Assembly (NCBI GenBank): GCA_035700225.1
Contig: DASSOT010000049.1
Span: forward strand, 1-16,971
Direction of reading: 5' to 3'
DNA length: 16,971 bases
DNA from: JANWLD01 sp035700225
GTDB taxonomy: Bacteria; Patescibacteriota; Saccharimonadia; Saccharimonadales; 2-12-FULL-41-12
In this document: positions 13,766 to 16,971 of the stretch, in pieces
Layout: each line of letters opens with the position of its first letter
Numbering within the stretch: position 1 is the first letter of the stretch
Program-made: the position numbers and the translations under genes
Notes under the pieces: model-generated
Database searches by the model: none
Told to the model about the DNA's origin: nothing
Seen by the model: only the letters and a program-made list of their open reading frames with translations

Positions 13766-14947
13766 TTATTTGTTAATTTTTGTTACGACGCCGGCGCCGA
13801 CGGTTCGTCCGCCTTCGCGGATAGCGAAGCGAAGACCCTGGTCCATAGCGATAGGTGCAAGCAACTTGACCTTGAATGTTACGGTGTCGCCAGGCATGAC
13901 CATCTCTTTGTCAGCCGGAAGTTCGACTTCACCGGTTACATCAGTGGTTCGGAAGTAGAACTGTGGCTTGTAACCCTTGAAGAACGGGGTGTGACGACCG
14001 CCTTCTTCCTTGGTCAGAACGTATACCTCGGCATCAAATTCGGTGTGCGGAGTGATAGAACCCGGTTTGCAAAGAACCTGGCCGCGTTCTATATCATCGC
14101 GCTCGATACCTCGGAGCAGAAGTCCGGCGTTGTCGCCAGCCTGTCCCTGATCAAGGTTTTTCTTAAATGCTTCAATCCCTGTAACAACGGTCTTTTTGGT
14201 GTCTTTGATACCGACGATTTCTACTTCATCGTTCAGTTTTACTACACCTGTTTCAATACGACCGGTAGCGACAGTACCACGGCCCTTGATAGAGAAAACG
14301 TCTTCGATAGGCATAAGGAAAGGTTTGTCCAGGTCGCGCTTAGGCTCGGGGATGTAATCATCCATGGCCTTTACCAGTTCCATGATCGCGTCTTCGTCCT
14401 CTGCAGAACCTTCCAAAGCTTTGGTAGCTGAACCTTTGATGATTGGAGCGTTCTCATCGAACTCGTATTTCTTCAGAAGTTCACGGATGTCCATCTCTAC
14501 CAGCTCTACCAGCTCAGGATCAGCCAGGTCCATCTTGTTCATGAATACAAGTATGCTTGGTACGCCGACCTGCTTGGCAAGCAGAACGTGTTCGCGAGTC
14601 TGGGGCATAGGGCCGTCAGCCGCGGAAACAACCAAAATGGCGCCATCTACTTGAGCGGCGCCGGTAATCATGTTCTTGACATAGTCTGCGTGTCCCGGCA
14701 TGTCCACGTGTGCATAGTGGCGCTTTTCACTCTCATATTCCTGGTGTGAAGTCGCGATGGTGATACCGCGCTGTTTTTCTTCTGGTGCATTGTCAATCTT
14801 GTCGTAAGCGACTGATTTGTTAACATCGCTTGGAAGCTTTTTGGACAATACTGTAGTTATGGCCGCCGTCAGGGTGGTTTTGCCGTGGTCGACGTGCCCC
14901 ATGGTGCCTACGTTAATGTGCGGTTTGCTTCGATCAAAGTCTGCCAT
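13766..14947 (-). CDS. tuf: Elongation factor Tu
   Basis: GTPase that delivers aminoacyl-tRNA to the ribosomal A site. The 393 residues are standard. The GTPase domain has G1 GHVDHGKTTL (17-26), switch I RGITI (60-64), G3 DMPGH (82-86) with the catalytic His86, G4 NKMD (137-140) and G5 GSATKAL (172-178); domains 2 and 3 follow, with GRGTVATGRIETG and FKGYKPQFYFRTTDVTG. Odd points: the near-universal DCPGH and NKCD motifs both have Met in place of Cys. AAGGAG lies about 12 nt upstream of the ATG. It has its own promoter and terminator. No rpsL, rpsG or fusA lies beside it, so it is detached from both the str and S10 groups. Confidence 0.99.
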   Translation of the reverse strand: MADFDRSKPHINVGTMGHVDHGKTTLTAAITTVLSKKLPSDVNKSVAYDKIDNAPEEKQRGITIATSHQEYESEKRHYAHVDMPGHADYVKNMITGAAQVDGAILVVSAADGPMPQTREHVLLAKQVGVPSILVFMNKMDLADPELVELVEMDIRELLKKYEFDENAPIIKGSATKALEGSAEDEDAIMELVKAMDDYIPEPKRDLDKPFLMPIEDVFSIKGRGTVATGRIETGVVKLNDEVEIVGIKDTKKTVVTGIEAFKKNLDQGQAGDNAGLLLRGIERDDIERGQVLCKPGSITPHTEFDAEVYVLTKEEGGRHTPFFKGYKPQFYFRTTDVTGEVELPADKEMVMPGDTVTFKVKLLAPIAMDQGLRFAIREGGRTVGAGVVTKINK

Positions 14948-14999
14948 ATCTTATTTATTCTCCTTATAGAATTTGATAGTTAACGGTTATTTTAGCATG

Positions 15000-15028
15000 A
15001 ATATAACAGTACCCACGCAATTTACCAA
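15000..15028 (-). promoter_or_regulatory. Promoter of tuf
   Basis: TTGGTA (15023-15028), a 17-bp spacer and an extended -10, TGT-TATATT (hexamer 15000-15005), about 45 nt of leader before the tuf ATG. A second extended -10, TGC-TAAAAT (14989-14994), follows and may be an alternative start. It is arranged back to back with the aroA promoter. Confidence 0.6.
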
Positions 15029-15053
15029 CATATAGTAGAGCATCTTAAGAAGT

Positions 15054-15081
15054 TTGTAAAGAGTTAAATCTAGGCTATTAT
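15054..15081 (+). promoter_or_regulatory. Probable promoter of aroA-aroK
   Basis: TTGTAA (15054-15059), a 16-bp spacer and TATTAT (15076-15081). The predicted start is near 15088, giving a leader of about 19 nt. The match is moderate and there is no strong Shine-Dalgarno before the ATG. Confidence 0.45.
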
Positions 15082-15106
15082 ATTTAGAGTACGAAGTTTT
15101 AGATGT

Positions 15107-16903
15107 ATGAAGATAGCTAACATAGTGCCGATAAGGCGACCTTTTGATATTACGGTGAAAATACCGGCGTCAAAAAGCAATACTAACAGAGTATTGCTGT
15201 TAGGCGCGCTTTGCGATGGTCCCGTCAGGCTTATCAACCCTTTGATAAGCGACGATACCAAAGCCATGGCGTCATGTCTGAACGAGCTGGGTATTCGTGT
15301 TACTACGGAAGAAAAAGAATTCGTCGTGGATGGCAGTATATCGGATGTGAAAGACAAGCCTTATAAACTTAACGCCGATTTGTCGGGTATAACCATAAGG
15401 TTTATAACTGCACTGGCTTGCATCGTACCCGGGCAACAGACTATAACCGGCGAACATGGCTTGAACAGACGGCCTATAGGCGACCTCGTGGACGCGCTAA
15501 GGAGCCTCGGAGCAGATATAAAGTATCTGGACAAGGAAGGTTTCCCGCCTCTCAGGGTTGACAGTAGTTCACTAAGCGGCTCCGGCTTAGAGATGAGCGG
15601 AGCGACCAGTAGCCAGTTTCTTTCCGCCCTATTGATGATTTCACCTCTGCTTGGCAAGAAAATTCATATAAAAATACGCGGCAAACAGATATCGACTCCT
15701 TATATTGATATGACGATAAAAGTAATGAAGCGGTTCGGCGTAAGTGTAGCGAACGATGATTATCAATCTTATGAAATCAATCCGCAGGAATATCACAACC
15801 ACGTCTATCATGTGAACGGCGACTTCTCCAGCGCGTCATATTTCTTTGCGGCGGCGGCTTTGAATGAATCAAAAGTAACAGTGGATAATCTCCGGCGTGT
15901 CACGAAACAGGCCGATAAGGAATTTTTGAAAATACTTGGCGATATGGGTTCAAAGGTAGAATATGGCAAAAGCAAGGTGATGTTGAGGGGCGCGGGCGTA
16001 AAGCCAATGAAAGTAAATATGGAAAAATGCCCCGACCAGGCCATGACTCTTGCGGTTTTGGCCGCCTTTGCTGACGGCGAAACCACCATAGACGGTATAA
16101 GCTCGCTTCGCATCAAGGAAACCGAGCGCATAATAGCGCTGGAGCATGAACTGGCCAAGATGGGCATAAGGACAGCCTCGACAGAAGACAGCCTTACCAT
16201 ATACGGAGGCAGACCCAAAGGCGCGATAATCGACACTTACGGCGACCACCGCATAGCCATGGCCTTCGCCATAGCAGGGACAAGGTTGGAAGGCCAAAGA
16301 ATAATCAACCCCGGCGTAGTAAACAAGACCTTCCCAAGCTTCTGGGAAAAACTGGCAAAGATTACGCCCGTAGAAACCATAGACATTAAAAAAAGCAATA
16401 TAGTGCTTATCGGTATGCGCGGTACGGGCAAAAGCACGCTTGGCAGGATAATAGCCAAAAAAATCGGAATGGATTTCGTAGACACGGATGATTTCATTGA
16501 AAAGAAAAACAACATGAACATTAAAAAAGCCGTGGAAGCAAAAGGCTGGGCATACTTTCGAAAGCTTGAAAACGAAGCCATAAAGACCCTCTCATCAAAA
16601 AAGAACACGATAATCTCCACCGGAGGAGGCGCTGTGCTGGACCCGAAAAACGTCCAAAATCTTAGGAAAAACGGCGTAGTCTTCATGCTTCAGGCTGATC
16701 CGGGCGTACTGGCCCAGAGGATAAGAGCCTACGGCAGGTTGCCTTCCCTGACCGGCCACGATTCCGTCCAAAAAGAGCTGGAGGAAGTATGGCGGGACAG
16801 AAGAGAAAAATATTTCGCATCGGCCGATTTCATAATAGACACATCCGGAATTTCACCAAACAAGGTCGTGAGTGGGATAATGGAGAAATTGGAGACAATA
16901 TGA
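15107..16903 (+). CDS. aroA-aroK: Bifunctional EPSP synthase / shikimate kinase fusion
   Basis: A 598-residue fusion of two shikimate-pathway enzymes. Residues about 1-425 are 3-phosphoshikimate 1-carboxyvinyltransferase: PASKSNTNRVLLLGAL (Lys23, Arg28), SGITIRF (Arg98), NRRPIGDLVDALRSLGAD (Arg122), TSSQFLSALLM (167-177), CPDQAMTL (Asp310), LRIKETERI (334-342), GDHRIAMAFA (379-388) and VNKTFPSFW (Lys407). Residues about 430-598 are shikimate kinase: Walker A GMRGTGKST (436-444), VDTDDFIE (458-465), FRKLENEAI with Arg485, STGGGAV (504-510), lid GRLPSLTG (543-550) and RREKYF. Both domains look complete, joined by a short linker with no frameshift. The kinase makes the substrate of the synthase. 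The residue equivalent to E. coli Thr97 is Ile95. I chose the ATG at 15107; the ATG at 15103 is out of frame. Confidence 0.96.
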   Translation: MKIANIVPIRRPFDITVKIPASKSNTNRVLLLGALCDGPVRLINPLISDDTKAMASCLNELGIRVTTEEKEFVVDGSISDVKDKPYKLNADLSGITIRFITALACIVPGQQTITGEHGLNRRPIGDLVDALRSLGADIKYLDKEGFPPLRVDSSSLSGSGLEMSGATSSQFLSALLMISPLLGKKIHIKIRGKQISTPYIDMTIKVMKRFGVSVANDDYQSYEINPQEYHNHVYHVNGDFSSASYFFAAAALNESKVTVDNLRRVTKQADKEFLKILGDMGSKVEYGKSKVMLRGAGVKPMKVNMEKCPDQAMTLAVLAAFADGETTIDGISSLRIKETERIIALEHELAKMGIRTASTEDSLTIYGGRPKGAIIDTYGDHRIAMAFAIAGTRLEGQRIINPGVVNKTFPSFWEKLAKITPVETIDIKKSNIVLIGMRGTGKSTLGRIIAKKIGMDFVDTDDFIEKKNNMNIKKAVEAKGWAYFRKLENEAIKTLSSKKNTIISTGGGAVLDPKNVQNLRKNGVVFMLQADPGVLAQRIRAYGRLPSLTGHDSVQKELEEVWRDRREKYFASADFIIDTSGISPNKVVSGIMEKLETI

Positions 16904-16971
16904 GAATCGATTCTAACACCAAAATATGCATAGGCATCGGCGATCCCATCAAACAATCTATCGGGCCGATT
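16900..16971 (+). CDS. aroE: Shikimate dehydrogenase, first 24 codons only
   Basis: A frame opens with an ATG overlapping the aroA-aroK stop in an ATGA junction and runs off the window end. The 24 visible residues contain KICIGIGDPIKQSIGPI, matching the N-terminal strand and shikimate-binding loop of AroE (typical form: GxPIxHSxSP). Here Gln stands in place of the common His and Ile-Gly-Pro in place of Ser/Leu-Ser-Pro, so the usual second serine is missing. The position, translationally coupled to shikimate-pathway enzymes, supports the call. With so little sequence a fusion or related dehydrogenase cannot be excluded. Confidence 0.75.
   Translation, partial: MRIDSNTKICIGIGDPIKQSIGPI

Overview
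This window is dominated by a long ribosomal-protein cluster on the minus strand. Transcription runs right to left: tuf (EF-Tu), a patatin-like lipase, an HD-domain hydrolase, rpsJ (S10), an unrecognised 606-residue protein, then rplC-rplD-rplW-rplB-rpsS-rplV-rpsC-rplP-rpmC-rpsQ-rplN-rplX-rplE-rpsN-rpsH-rplF-rplR-rpsE-rplO-secY, with secY cut by the left edge. On the plus strand at the right end, a fused aroA-aroK gene is followed by the first codons of an apparent aroE.

The organism is clearly a bacterium. The standard code fits: UGA is a stop in several genes, and the long frames need no recoding. There is no rpmD (L30) between rpsE and rplO, where most bacteria carry it. That absence, the compact layout and the non-canonical genes wedged into the S10 region fit a Candidate Phyla Radiation (Patescibacteria) member. 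This is an inference; other lineages have also lost L30, and I cannot name a class.

Layout. (1) 1-9761 is one tightly packed unit, rplC to secY, with gaps of 0-57 bp and many ATGA, TAATG or TGATG junctions. A good promoter with a leader of about 110 nt lies just upstream (9762-9909). (2) 9930-11750 encodes the unrecognised 606-residue, acidic, multidomain protein with a possible winged-helix segment. It has its own near-consensus promoter and separates rpsJ from rplC. (3) 11793-12137 is rpsJ. (4) 12244-13687 holds the HD-domain hydrolase, with a strong extended -10 promoter placed for a leaderless mRNA, and a patatin-like protein. (5) 13707-14947 is tuf with a clear intrinsic terminator, so it is transcriptionally separate from rpsJ. 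(6) 14948-15106 is a divergent promoter region. (7) 15107-16971 is the shikimate pathway: an EPSP synthase/shikimate kinase fusion, then aroE in a 4-nt overlap.

The ribosomal genes and tuf serve translation, and secY serves protein export. The three extra genes between tuf and rplC are the accessory part of the window. No intergenic stretch exceeds 300 bases. I saw no tRNA, rRNA, CRISPR array or insertion sequence.
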